DNA from: Streptomyces sp. PsTaAH-137
GTDB taxonomy: Bacteria > Actinomycetota > Actinomycetes > Streptomycetales > Streptomycetaceae
DNA length: 64,000 nt
Reading direction: 5' to 3'
Assembly: GCF_003259365.1 (NCBI RefSeq)
Contig: NZ_QLLY01000004.1
Location: forward strand, 248,001 to 312,000
Of this stretch, positions 1 to 7,587 are shown in pieces. Each line of letters opens with the position of its first letter. The stretch's first letter is position 1. The translations under genes and the position numbers were made by a program. The notes beneath the pieces are model-generated. The model worked only from the letters and a program-made list of their open reading frames with translations, was not told the origin of the DNA and did not search any database.

Positions 1-395
1 GGCGGGACGTGGTCGGGGATCAGGGCGAGCCGCTCGGGCGGCATCCCGGCCGCGAGCCAGCCGTCCCGGCTCGCCTCGGACAGCACCACCGCCCGGTCGG
101 CGCGGCGCAGCAGCGGGTCCCGCAGCGGCGGCCGGTGCCGGTGCAGGGTCACCACCAGCGGACCGGCCCACGCGGCGACGCGGGCCCGGTCGGCGCCGGG
201 CAGCAGCTGGTGGACGTGCACCACGTCCGGCGCGCACGCCCGCAGCTCCGCCGCCGTGTCCCGCCCGGCACCGGCCCTGACCACGCGCACCTCGTGCCCG
301 GCGCGGGTCAGCGCGGCGGCCTGGTCGAGGACGGCGTCGTCCTCGCCGCCGGGCACGGACGAACCGGTGAAGCCGTGGACGAGCGCGACCCTCAT
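1..395 (-). CDS. Glycosyltransferase family 4, N-terminal part, cut by window edge
   Basis: About 131 codons are visible, starting at the ATG at 395-393 with MRVALVHGFTGSSVPGGED, the usual opening of a GT-B fold (family 4) donor/acceptor domain. Further in, VVHVHQLLPGAD and LVVTLHRH match the hydrophobic strand plus His pattern of this family, and the part ends in the strand reading ERLALIPDHVP. The ATG overlaps the stop of the upstream FkbM-like gene as ATGA, so the two are translationally coupled. It is the last visible gene of a minus-strand glycan operon. The donor-binding C-terminal half lies outside the window, so sugar specificity cannot be read. Confidence 0.75.
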   Translation of the reverse strand, partial: MRVALVHGFTGSSVPGGEDDAVLDQAAALTRAGHEVRVVRAGAGRDTAAELRACAPDVVHVHQLLPGADRARVAAWAGPLVVTLHRHRPPLRDPLLRRADRAVVLSEASRDGWLAAGMPPERLALIPDHVP

Positions 396-865
396 GCCCC
401 GGCCCTCCCGGCCGGCACGAGCGTCCGGCCGCCGTCGCCGAGCCCGAACCGCGCGAGCGTCAGATCGTCCCCGGTCTCGGACCGTACGAGCGTCAGGTCG
501 TCGCCGAACTCCCCGGCGCCCGCGACGGCCTCGGGCAGTTCGGGCCGGTGGCCGACGTGCAGCAGCACCCGCTCGCCGGGCGCGACGACCTCCTCCCACA
601 TCCCGTCGAGCCGCCGGACCCAGGCGCTGTCCCGGTCCCCGAGCGCGTACGGCAGCACCTGCCAGGCGGTGTCGCGGGCGGCGGCCCTGCGCACCCCGGC
701 CCGGTCGCCGCCGAACGGCTCGAAGGACACGATCCGGCCCCGGTAGCCCGCCCGCCGCAGCGCGCGGCCGAAGGCTCCGTCGGGGCGGCCCGACTCCAGG
801 ACCAGGTCGATCTCGTGGCGGTCGAGTTGGCGCACCAGGCGGCGCGTCCGGCCGAAGTTCAGCAT
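392..865 (-). CDS. FkbM-like methyltransferase homologue, short, degenerate SAM motif
   Basis: 157 residues starting MLNFGRTRRLVRQL. The stretch RALRRAGYRGRIVSFEPF at about residues 35-52 is characteristic of FkbM-family methyltransferases. The glycine-rich SAM-binding motif that normally reads like DVGANTGQYG is replaced by ESGRPDGAFG, and the protein is much shorter than the usual 230-270 residues, so the catalytic C-terminal half is missing or rebuilt. The ATG lies inside the last codons of the MraY-like gene and the stop overlaps the glycosyltransferase start. It is therefore an integral member of the operon but probably not an active methyltransferase. The end carries an imperfect repeat, GDDLTLVRSET/GDDLTLARFGL. 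Confidence 0.65.
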   Translation of the reverse strand: MLNFGRTRRLVRQLDRHEIDLVLESGRPDGAFGRALRRAGYRGRIVSFEPFGGDRAGVRRAAARDTAWQVLPYALGDRDSAWVRRLDGMWEEVVAPGERVLLHVGHRPELPEAVAGAGEFGDDLTLVRSETGDDLTLARFGLGDGGRTLVPAGRAGA

Positions 866-1899
866 CTCTCTGCTCCCTTGCGTCCCATGGCTCCCCCGGT
901 TCCCCCCAGTTCCCAGGTCACCCCCGGTGCGGCCCGCCGGACCGCCGCGTAGACCGGCACGCGCAGCAGCAGCACGACGGCCACGGCGGCCGCGGCGAAC
1001 GGCCACCACGCCACCGCCGCGCCGACGACGCCGCGCTGGAGCAGCACCCCGGTCGCCGTGCACAGGGCCGTGGCGGCGCCGAGCACGACGGCGACGCCGC
1101 GCGCGGTCAGGCCCAGGCGGCGCAGCCGGTGGGCGATGTGGTCGGTGCCGCCGCGCAGCAGCCCGCGCCCGGCGCGGCGGCGGGAGACGGTGACGAGCAC
1201 CGTGTCGGTGGCGGCCACCGCGGTGAGGGCGAACAGCGCGGCCGGCGCCGCGGGCGCGGCCGATCCGTCGGTCACGACGAGCGCCGCGCCCGCGAGCAGG
1301 AACCCGGTGAACAGGGCGCCGCTGTCGCCGAGCACCACGCGCGCGGGATGCCAGTTGTGCATCAGGAACCCGGTGAGCGAGGCCGCGAACACCGCGAGGA
1401 CGAGCACCGGAGCCCCGGGCGCGCACAGGCAGAGCCCCAGCGCGGTGACGACGCCGACCGTGCCCACGGCCCCGTCGGAGTGGTCGAGGAGCTGGAAGGC
1501 GTTGGTCACGAAGACGATCCAGAGCACCGCGAGGGCGCCGGTGACCAGGCCGAGCTGGGTGCCGTGCACGACGGCGGTGGCCGCGCCCGCCTGCACGATG
1601 ACGCGGGCCCGCGCCCCCATCGGCCGCAGATCGTGCAGCAGACCGAGCACGGCGACGGCGCCCGCGGCGAGCAGCAGCGTGGCGGCGGCGGAGCCGAGCG
1701 GGGCGAGCCCGGTGGCGGCGCCCACCGCGGCGACGGCGCCGGTGACCGTGGCGACGGCGACCCCGCCGACGCGCGGGGCGGTCCTGGTCCTGGCCGCTCT
1801 TGCGGGCCTCGCCCTGCGCAGGGCGAGGGTGCGCAGGGCCCTGGCGAGGGCGGCGGTGAGCAGCAGCGCGGTCGCGGCGGCGGCCGCTCCGTACAGCAC
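859..1899 (-). CDS. MraY/WecA-like polyprenyl-phosphate sugar-1-P transferase homologue
   Basis: 346 residues, GTG start at 1899-1897, many hydrophobic segments. The family landmarks are present in order: APRVGGVAV near residue 41, GLLHDLRPM, TNAFQLLDHSDG, VVLGDSGALFTGFLLAG, and the cytoplasmic loop GGTDHIAHRLRRLGL. Active family members join a sugar phosphate to undecaprenyl phosphate in the membrane. Here the DD pair is HD, and the usual NAFN-LLDN-MDG motif reads NAFQLLDHSDG, so two metal/substrate-binding regions are altered. The start follows the epimerase stop by one base and the end overlaps the FkbM-like start. The fold is clear; catalytic activity is doubtful. Confidence 0.75.
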   Translation of the reverse strand: MLYGAAAAATALLLTAALARALRTLALRRARPARAARTRTAPRVGGVAVATVTGAVAAVGAATGLAPLGSAAATLLLAAGAVAVLGLLHDLRPMGARARVIVQAGAATAVVHGTQLGLVTGALAVLWIVFVTNAFQLLDHSDGAVGTVGVVTALGLCLCAPGAPVLVLAVFAASLTGFLMHNWHPARVVLGDSGALFTGFLLAGAALVVTDGSAAPAAPAALFALTAVAATDTVLVTVSRRRAGRGLLRGGTDHIAHRLRRLGLTARGVAVVLGAATALCTATGVLLQRGVVGAAVAWWPFAAAAVAVVLLLRVPVYAAVRRAAPGVTWELGGTGGAMGRKGAERC

Positions 1900-1900
1900 G

Positions 1901-2938
1901 TCAGGCCCGTGCCGCGACGGGCGGGAAGAGGGCCGGGGCGGCGGGTCCCGGGAAGGCGCCGCCCGCGTCGAGCAGCGCCGCGTCCACGATGTCGACGAGG
2001 CCGCGGCGCGGCTCCCAGCCGGTGAGTTCGCGCAGTTTGCGGGTGTCGGGGATGCGCCGGTCCGGTTCGTCGAAGCCGCTCCCGGCGCCGCCGTACACCT
2101 CCTCGTACGGGATGAAGCGCAGCGGCGACGGGGAGCCCGCGCGTTCGACGACGATGCCCGCGAGGTCGCCGATGGTGGTCTCCTCCTGGCTGCCGACGTT
2201 GAAGACCTCGCCGTCGGCGCCGGGGTGGTCGAGGAGCCGGAGCAGCGCGTCGACGACGTCCGCGACGTGCGCGAAGCAGCGCCGCTGGGTGCCGTCGCCG
2301 TGCACGGTGAGCGGCTGCCCGGCGACGGCCTGCGCGGCGAGCCGGGGCACGACCGTCCCGTACGCGGGCGACTGGCGCGGGCCCGCCGTGGTGAAGAGCC
2401 GGGCGACGGTCACCGGCAGGCCGAACTCGCGGTGGTGGCCGAGCGCGAAGAGTTCGTCGACGGCCTGGGCGGTGGGGTGGGCCCAGCGGGCGACGGTGGT
2501 CGGGCCGAGGACCCGGTTGGCGGTCTCGGCGACCGGGTCCGCGCCGTTCTTCCCGTAGATCTCGCCGGTGGAGGCGAGCAGCAGCGGGCGGTGGTGGCGG
2601 TGGGCGGCCCCGACGACGTTCTCGGTGCCGCGCACGGTCGCGGTGAAGGACCGCAGCGGCTGCTCGGCGGTGCGCAGGACGCCGGCGGCCGCGGCGAGGT
2701 GGGTCACGCGGTCGCAGCGGGCGGTCAGTTCGTCGACGAGCCGGGCGTCGAGGACGGAGCCGCGCACGAAGCGCAGCCGCGGGTCGGGCCAGGCGACGGC
2801 GAGGTTGGCGCGGTCCCCGGTGGACAGGTCGTCCAGGACGACGACGGTGTGGCCCTGCGCGAGCAGCGCGTCCGTCAGATGCGAGCCGATGAAGCCCGCG
2901 CCGCCGGTGACCAGATGTGTCAGAGGTGCGGTCGTCAT
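1901..2938 (-). CDS. NAD-dependent epimerase/dehydratase (extended SDR), altered catalytic Tyr/Lys
   Basis: 345 residues. The N-terminal Rossmann motif TGGAGFIGSHL is intact (residues about 10-20), followed by VLDDLSTG and HLAAAAGV. STGEIYGKN supplies the Ser/Thr region. Where family members read RWSYAESKA with the catalytic YxxxK, this protein reads RWAHPTAQA, so Tyr becomes His and Lys becomes Gln. LFTTAGPRQSPAYGTVVPRL and the GDGTQRRCFAHVADVV region are typical of nucleotide-sugar epimerases. It is the first gene of the minus-strand operon running off the left edge. NAD binding is likely retained; normal epimerase chemistry is unlikely. Confidence 0.85.
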   Translation of the reverse strand: MTTAPLTHLVTGGAGFIGSHLTDALLAQGHTVVVLDDLSTGDRANLAVAWPDPRLRFVRGSVLDARLVDELTARCDRVTHLAAAAGVLRTAEQPLRSFTATVRGTENVVGAAHRHHRPLLLASTGEIYGKNGADPVAETANRVLGPTTVARWAHPTAQAVDELFALGHHREFGLPVTVARLFTTAGPRQSPAYGTVVPRLAAQAVAGQPLTVHGDGTQRRCFAHVADVVDALLRLLDHPGADGEVFNVGSQEETTIGDLAGIVVERAGSPSPLRFIPYEEVYGGAGSGFDEPDRRIPDTRKLRELTGWEPRRGLVDIVDAALLDAGGAFPGPAAPALFPPVAARA

Positions 2939-3251
2939 GGGCCCCTCGGTGAGTTGCGGGTGCGGTATCGGGGTGACAACGGTGGGTCGCGCCCACCCGG
3001 AGCCCTACATAAGTTATTCCGTTATGTCCAAATATGGGGCGAATAACACGATCAGCTTTGGTCTCGCCCCGCCCGGCGCCGGCGCCGCGTGAGGTGACCC
3101 TCAGCGACGCAGATCACCATGGGGCCGACTACATTGCGATTGCGTAAGTGGGTAGTCTCAGACGGACTGCATAAGTTACCGCTTAGTAATCAGCACCGTT
3201 CGAGTACGTGTCCCGAGAAGACTCCCCTCGCAGGCCCGAGGAGCCCCCAAA
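2939..3251. promoter_or_regulatory. Divergent intergenic region, AT-richer than surroundings
   Basis: 313 bases separate the start of the minus-strand epimerase from the plus-strand EtfD-like gene. It holds unusually AT-rich patches for this genome, for example around 3007-3055 and 3165-3195, and a 9-base repeat CATAAGTTA at both patches. These are plausible promoter or operator sequences for the two divergent transcripts. A GAGGAG sequence near 3237-3242 is the ribosome-binding site of the downstream gene. No gene is seen here. Confidence 0.4.
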
Positions 3252-5534
3252 ATGCAACTCGCCGCGATCATCGTGTCGCTGGCCCTGATCGTGGTCGGCG
3301 TGGCCCTGTTCGTCCGGGCCATCGCGCAGATCTACCGCTTCATGCGGCTCGGCCAGAACGTTCCCGCAGGCACCCGCACCGACGAACCCGTCCAGCGCAC
3401 CGTGACCGTGGCCAAGGAGTTCCTCGGCCACACCCGGATGAACCGCTGGGGCGTCGTCGGCGTCGCGCACTGGTTCGTGGCGGTGGGCTTCTTCTCGCTG
3501 CTGCTGACGATCGTCAACGCCATCGGCCAGCTGTTCCAGGCCGACTGGCTGCTGCCGATCATCGGCGAGTGGGCGCCGTACAACATGTTCGTCGAGTTCA
3601 TCGGCACCATGACGATCCTCGGCATCGCGGTCCTCATCGTGATCCGCCAGCTGAGCCGCCCCGACAAGCCGGGCCGCAAGTCCCGCTTCGCCGGGTCGAA
3701 CTTCGGCCAGGCGTACTTCGTCGAGGCCGTCATCCTCATCGTCGGCGTCTGCATCTTCATGCTGCACGCCCTCGAAGGCGCCCAGCACCACGTCGACAGC
3801 TACGAGGCGTCGTTCTTCATCTCGTACCCGGTGGTCGCGGGCCTCAAGGGCCTGAGCATCGGCACGCTCCAGAACCTCACGTACTTCTTCGCCGGCCTGA
3901 AGATCGCGACCTCCTTCATCTGGATGATCACGGTCGCCCTGAAGACCGACATGGGCGTCGCCTGGCACCGCTTCCTCGCCTTCCCGAACATCTGGTTCAA
4001 GCGCAACGCCGATGGTGACGTGTCCCTGGGCGCGCTGCTGCCGATGACCTCGGGCGGCAAGGAGATCGACTTCGAGGACCCGGGCGAGGACGACACGTTC
4101 GGCGTCTCCCAGGTCGAGCAGTTCTCCTGGAAGGGCCTGCTCGACTTCTCCACCTGCACCGAGTGCGGCCGCTGCCAGTCGCAGTGCCCCGCCTGGAACA
4201 CCGGCAAGCCGCTCTCCCCGAAGCTCCTCATCATGTCGCTGCGCGACCACGCGCACGCCAAGGCCCCCTACCTGCTCGCGGGTGGCGGCAAGGACATGGA
4301 GGGCAACGAGAAGGCGACCGAGGAGCAGCTCAAGGACGTGCCCGCCGAGGCGCTGGCCGAGGCCGAGCGCCCGCTGATCGGCACGGTCGAGGAGAACGGC
4401 GTCATCGACCCGGACGTCCTGTGGTCCTGCACCACCTGCGGCGCCTGCGTCGAGCAGTGCCCGGTCGACATCGAGCACATCGACCACATCGTCGACATGC
4501 GCCGCTACCAGGTGATGATCGAGAGCGCGTTCCCGTCCGAGGCGGGCACGATGCTCAAGAACCTGGAGAAGAAGGGCAACCCCTGGGGCCTGGCGAAGAA
4601 GCAGCGCCTGGAGTGGCTCAAGGAGCTCGACTTCGAGGTGCCGGTCGTCGGCAAGGACATCGAGGACCTCACCGAGGTCGAGTACCTCTACTGGGTCGGC
4701 TGCGCCGGCGCCCTGGAGGACCGCGCCAAGAAGACCACGAAGGCCTTCGCGGAACTCCTCAACATCGCGGGCGTCAAGTTCGCGATCATGGGCGGCGACG
4801 AGAAGTGCACCGGCGACTCCGCCCGCCGCCTCGGCAACGAGCCGCTGTTCCAGCAGCTCGGCCAGGAGAACGTCATGTCGCTGAACATGGCCTTCGGCGA
4901 GGAGTACGACGACGACGGCAAGGTCACCGACGAGTCCAAGAAGCCGAAGACGGCCAAGAAGATCGTCGCGACCTGCCCGCACTGCCTCAACACGATCGGC
5001 AACGAGTACCCGCAGATCGGCGGCGACTACGAGGTCATCCACCACACCCAGCTGCTCCAGCACCTGGTGGACGAGGGCAAGCTCGTCCCGGTGACCCCGG
5101 TCGAGGGCATCATCACGTACCACGACCCGTGCTACCTGGGCCGCCACAACAAGATCTACACGCCGCCGCGCGAGATCATCGCCAACGTCCCGGGTCTCCG
5201 CAACGAGGAGATGCACCGCCACAAGGAGCGCGGCTTCTGCTGTGGCGCCGGTGGCGCGCGGATGTGGATGGAGGAGCGGATCGGCAAGCGCATCAACAAC
5301 GAGCGCGTCGACGAAGCCCTGTCCCTGAACCCGGACATCGTCTCCACCGCCTGCCCGTTCTGCCTCGTCATGCTGACCGACTCGGTCAACGGCAAGAAGA
5401 ACGACGGCAAGGCCAAGGAGTCCGTCCAGGTCGTGGATGTGGCCCAGCTGCTGCTCGACTCGGTCAAGACGCCCGCCGACCCGGCGGGCGAGGCGGAGGC
5501 CGAGGACGCGCCGGAGCCCGAGCCGGTGAAGTAA
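3252..5534 (+). CDS. Membrane-bound Fe-S oxidoreductase, EtfD-like (ETF:menaquinone oxidoreductase)
   Basis: 760 residues. About five membrane helices occupy residues 1-235, followed by a soluble part with two 4Fe-4S motifs, CTECGRCQSQCP (from residue about 302) and CTTCGACVEQCP (about 393). Two cysteine-rich CCG domains carry CPHCLNTIGNEYP, HDPCYLGRHN, FCCGAGGARMWME and CPFCLVML. This order matches the actinobacterial heterodisulfide-reductase-like protein called EtfD in mycobacteria, which passes electrons from electron transfer flavoprotein to menaquinone during fatty-acid beta-oxidation. The C-terminus is an acidic Ala/Glu/Pro tail. It is transcribed alone and ends at a strong hairpin terminator. 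No etfAB is in the window; the partner is inferred from the family. Confidence 0.85.
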   Translation: MQLAAIIVSLALIVVGVALFVRAIAQIYRFMRLGQNVPAGTRTDEPVQRTVTVAKEFLGHTRMNRWGVVGVAHWFVAVGFFSLLLTIVNAIGQLFQADWLLPIIGEWAPYNMFVEFIGTMTILGIAVLIVIRQLSRPDKPGRKSRFAGSNFGQAYFVEAVILIVGVCIFMLHALEGAQHHVDSYEASFFISYPVVAGLKGLSIGTLQNLTYFFAGLKIATSFIWMITVALKTDMGVAWHRFLAFPNIWFKRNADGDVSLGALLPMTSGGKEIDFEDPGEDDTFGVSQVEQFSWKGLLDFSTCTECGRCQSQCPAWNTGKPLSPKLLIMSLRDHAHAKAPYLLAGGGKDMEGNEKATEEQLKDVPAEALAEAERPLIGTVEENGVIDPDVLWSCTTCGACVEQCPVDIEHIDHIVDMRRYQVMIESAFPSEAGTMLKNLEKKGNPWGLAKKQRLEWLKELDFEVPVVGKDIEDLTEVEYLYWVGCAGALEDRAKKTTKAFAELLNIAGVKFAIMGGDEKCTGDSARRLGNEPLFQQLGQENVMSLNMAFGEEYDDDGKVTDESKKPKTAKKIVATCPHCLNTIGNEYPQIGGDYEVIHHTQLLQHLVDEGKLVPVTPVEGIITYHDPCYLGRHNKIYTPPREIIANVPGLRNEEMHRHKERGFCCGAGGARMWMEERIGKRINNERVDEALSLNPDIVSTACPFCLVMLTDSVNGKKNDGKAKESVQVVDVAQLLLDSVKTPADPAGEAEAEDAPEPEPVK

Positions 5535-5559
5535 CTTCTCCTGGCCGTACGCCACTTGA

Positions 5560-5588
5560 GGGCACCCCGTTCCGACGGGGTGCCCTTT
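5560..5588 (+). terminator. Rho-independent terminator of the EtfD-like gene
   Basis: A perfect 11-bp stem, GGGCACCCCGT pairing with ACGGGGTGCCC around a 4-base loop, follows the stop codon by 25 bases and is followed by TTTCGTCT. Confidence 0.85.
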
Positions 5589-5603
5589 CGTCTGTCCCGT
5601 CCC

Positions 5604-6121
5604 GTACAACCCTCGCGGCTGACCCCGTGCCGAACCCACCACCGCGACCGGGCCCGCGCCCCTGGGTCGTTTTTCGGGTGCGACCCGGTGGCCGCTTCCC
5701 GCGCAGTTCCCCGCGCCCCTAGGTCGCACTTCGCCCACCGGTCGGTGGGGCTTCTCGCGCAGTTCCCCGCGCCCCTGAGGCAGGCGCTTCGCGCCGCCTC
5801 CCCTTGAGGCTGCGCTCCGCGCGCCTCTCCTGGTGGGGCGGCGGTGGCGCGCCTCCGTTGATGAGATGGCGCACGAAGTGCGCATCTCAGGGGCGCGGGG
5901 AACTGCGCGACCAGCCCCCACCGGGCCGCGGTCGACGACGAGACGCAGGTTTTTGGGGGCGCGGGGAACTGCGCGAGAAGCGGCCACCGGGCCGCACCCG
6001 AAGAACGACCCAGGGGCGCGGGGAACGTGACGAACGTGGCACCCCGCACCCCTTAACCCCGCCCCCGACGGCAGCCATCATGTGGAGGTTGTGAACTCAT
6101 GAGGTGAGCGGGGACGTTGCG
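5604..6121. other. Gene-free stretch after the EtfD terminator, mostly dispersed repeats
   Basis: I see no coding region between the EtfD-like terminator and the lipoprotein gene at 6122. A CCGTACAACC element lies at the left end. The middle is filled by dispersed repeats, including hairpins such as GCGCAC-GAA-GTGCGC near 5870-5885. Only the last 80 bases look like ordinary leader sequence for the gene that follows. Confidence 0.5.
5651..6026. repeat. Palindromic block of a dispersed repeat (core AGGGGCGCGGGGAACTGCGC)
   Basis: The 20-base core occurs on the minus strand at 5701-5720 and 5757-5776 and on the plus strand at 5889-5908 and about 5955-5974, with a truncated copy at 6012-6026. The flanks match too: 5656-5720 is the reverse complement of about 5955-6020 with few changes. 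The whole block is therefore a roughly 370-bp imperfect palindrome that could form a long hairpin. The same core recurs three times inside cobG (50362-50532). Function unknown. Confidence 0.85.
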
Positions 6122-7393
6122 ATGACAGGCACAAGGCGCACCACCATCACGGTCGCCACCACGAGCACCGTCCTCCTCCTCGCCGCCCTGACCGGCTGCA
6201 GCGGCGACGACACCGCCGCCGCCTCGACAAGCCACCGCCCCACCACCCTGACCGGCAAGAGCGCCCGTACGGCCGAACTGCCGGTCCCGCGCGGCACCGG
6301 ATCGCGGACCGCCTCCGATTTCAACGGGGACGGCGCCCCCGACCTCGTACTGGACGATCTCGCGCACGACGGCCTCGGCGACGACGCGGGCATCGGCATC
6401 GTGTACGGGAAGAAGAAGCACGGACTGACCCCGGGCGTACGGCAGTTGCTGTCCCCGGCGAAGTACGCGGCGCCGACGAAGGGCCAGATCCCGGCGGCGT
6501 TCGCGTCCGAGGCGAGCTGCGATCTGAACGCGGACGGCTTCACCGATCTCGTCGTCTCGACCGACCCGCCCTACGACGGCCAGGGCCGGCCGCCCGTGCC
6601 GCTCCAGATCCTCTTCGGCTCGCCCGGCGGGATCGCGGGCAAGGGCGTGAAGGTCGCGATCCCGGCGAAGGCGCGGCTCGGCAACGACTGGCCCGACCAG
6701 CCCGTGTGCGGCGACTTCGACGGCGACGGCAAGGCCGACCTCGTGGTGCACGCCAGCAACGGCGGCCTCTCCTTCCTCCCGGGCCCCTTCACCCGTTCCG
6801 GCGCCCCGCGCGGCACGGCCCGTCTCGTACCGTCCTCCGGAAACGTTCCTGCCGGGCCCGCCGCCGATGTGAACGGCGACGGCACCGACGACGTCCTGGT
6901 CCGTTCCCACGGCGGCGCCGCCCGCTCGGCCGTCGCCCTGGGCGGCCCGAACGGCCCCGCGACGGCCGGTGCCGCGTACCCGGCGGGCACGGACGTGGCG
7001 TTCGGCCGCTTCGGCTCGGCCGTCCTGACCGCCGACGGCATCGTCCTCAAGACCGGCCGCACGCTCCCCGTCACCGGCACCGCCCTCGACACCGGCGACC
7101 TCGACGGCGACGGCCGTACGGACCTGATCGCGTCCGGCGACGGCAAGATCCGCCTGGTGGCGGGCGGCACGCGCGTGGTGAAGGGCTCCCCGGGCGGGGG
7201 CCGGGTGATCGCCGTCGCCGACTACGACGGCGACGGCCGGGACGACCTGGTCGTCCAGCGCACCTCGGACGCGGACCCGGCCAAGGACTCCGTGCTGGTC
7301 CTGACGGGCGAGCGCACGGCATCACTCGTCGCGGCGAAGCCCCAGGTCACCTTCTCGACGTCCGAGTTCACCGCCGGTCTGCCCTCTGACTGA
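6122..7393 (+). CDS. FG-GAP/VCBS repeat lipoprotein
   Basis: 423 residues. A basic N-terminus MTGTRRTT, a hydrophobic stretch and the lipobox LTGC (Cys near residue 27) mark a lipoprotein anchored outside the membrane. The rest is built from FG-GAP type calcium-binding blades with repeated motifs such as DFNGDGAPDLVLDD, DLNADGFTDLVVS, DFDGDGKADLVVH, DVNGDGTDDVLV, DLDGDGRTDLIA and DYDGDGRDDLVV. This arrangement predicts an integrin-alpha-like beta-propeller. A GTG in frame at 6104 is possible, but ATG 6122 has the better spaced GGGGA and keeps the signal sequence compact. It is first of three tandem paralogues. Ligand unknown. Confidence 0.85.
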   Translation: MTGTRRTTITVATTSTVLLLAALTGCSGDDTAAASTSHRPTTLTGKSARTAELPVPRGTGSRTASDFNGDGAPDLVLDDLAHDGLGDDAGIGIVYGKKKHGLTPGVRQLLSPAKYAAPTKGQIPAAFASEASCDLNADGFTDLVVSTDPPYDGQGRPPVPLQILFGSPGGIAGKGVKVAIPAKARLGNDWPDQPVCGDFDGDGKADLVVHASNGGLSFLPGPFTRSGAPRGTARLVPSSGNVPAGPAADVNGDGTDDVLVRSHGGAARSAVALGGPNGPATAGAAYPAGTDVAFGRFGSAVLTADGIVLKTGRTLPVTGTALDTGDLDGDGRTDLIASGDGKIRLVAGGTRVVKGSPGGGRVIAVADYDGDGRDDLVVQRTSDADPAKDSVLVLTGERTASLVAAKPQVTFSTSEFTAGLPSD

Positions 7394-7440
7394 TATCGGG
7401 CCCTTCCGGTTCCCGTTCTCCCAAATTCCTCACAGCTCCC

Positions 7441-7469
7441 GTACAACCCTTGCACCCCCCAACGAGTCT
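7441..7469 (+). promoter_or_regulatory. Candidate ECF-type promoter, GTACAACC-N17-GTCT
   Basis: GTACAACC at 7441-7448 is followed by exactly 17 bases and GTCT at 7466-7469. The same arrangement with identical spacing precedes the secreted-protein gene at 53942. CAACC-type -35 boxes are used by several ECF sigma factors. This is inferred, not demonstrated. Confidence 0.35.
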
Positions 7470-7587
7470 CCTGTTCGCCGACCGGAAGGTCATGCACGGG
7501 ACAACTCCCGGCAAACGACAGCCGAACGGCACCTCATCGACGCGGATGTCCGCCAGACATCCCCTTTCCTGCGCAGGAGCCCACCGC

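Noticed and set aside
256..2025. Long plus-strand frame of 589 codons at the left end
   Set aside because: Low-complexity Arg/Gly/Pro translation overlapping real minus-strand genes with recognisable motifs.
3183..5987. A 934-residue reading frame opposite to the EtfD-like gene
   Set aside because: It is an antisense frame kept open by high GC; residues are Val/Leu/Asp/Arg-rich with no domain, and the plus-strand gene has clear Fe-S motifs.
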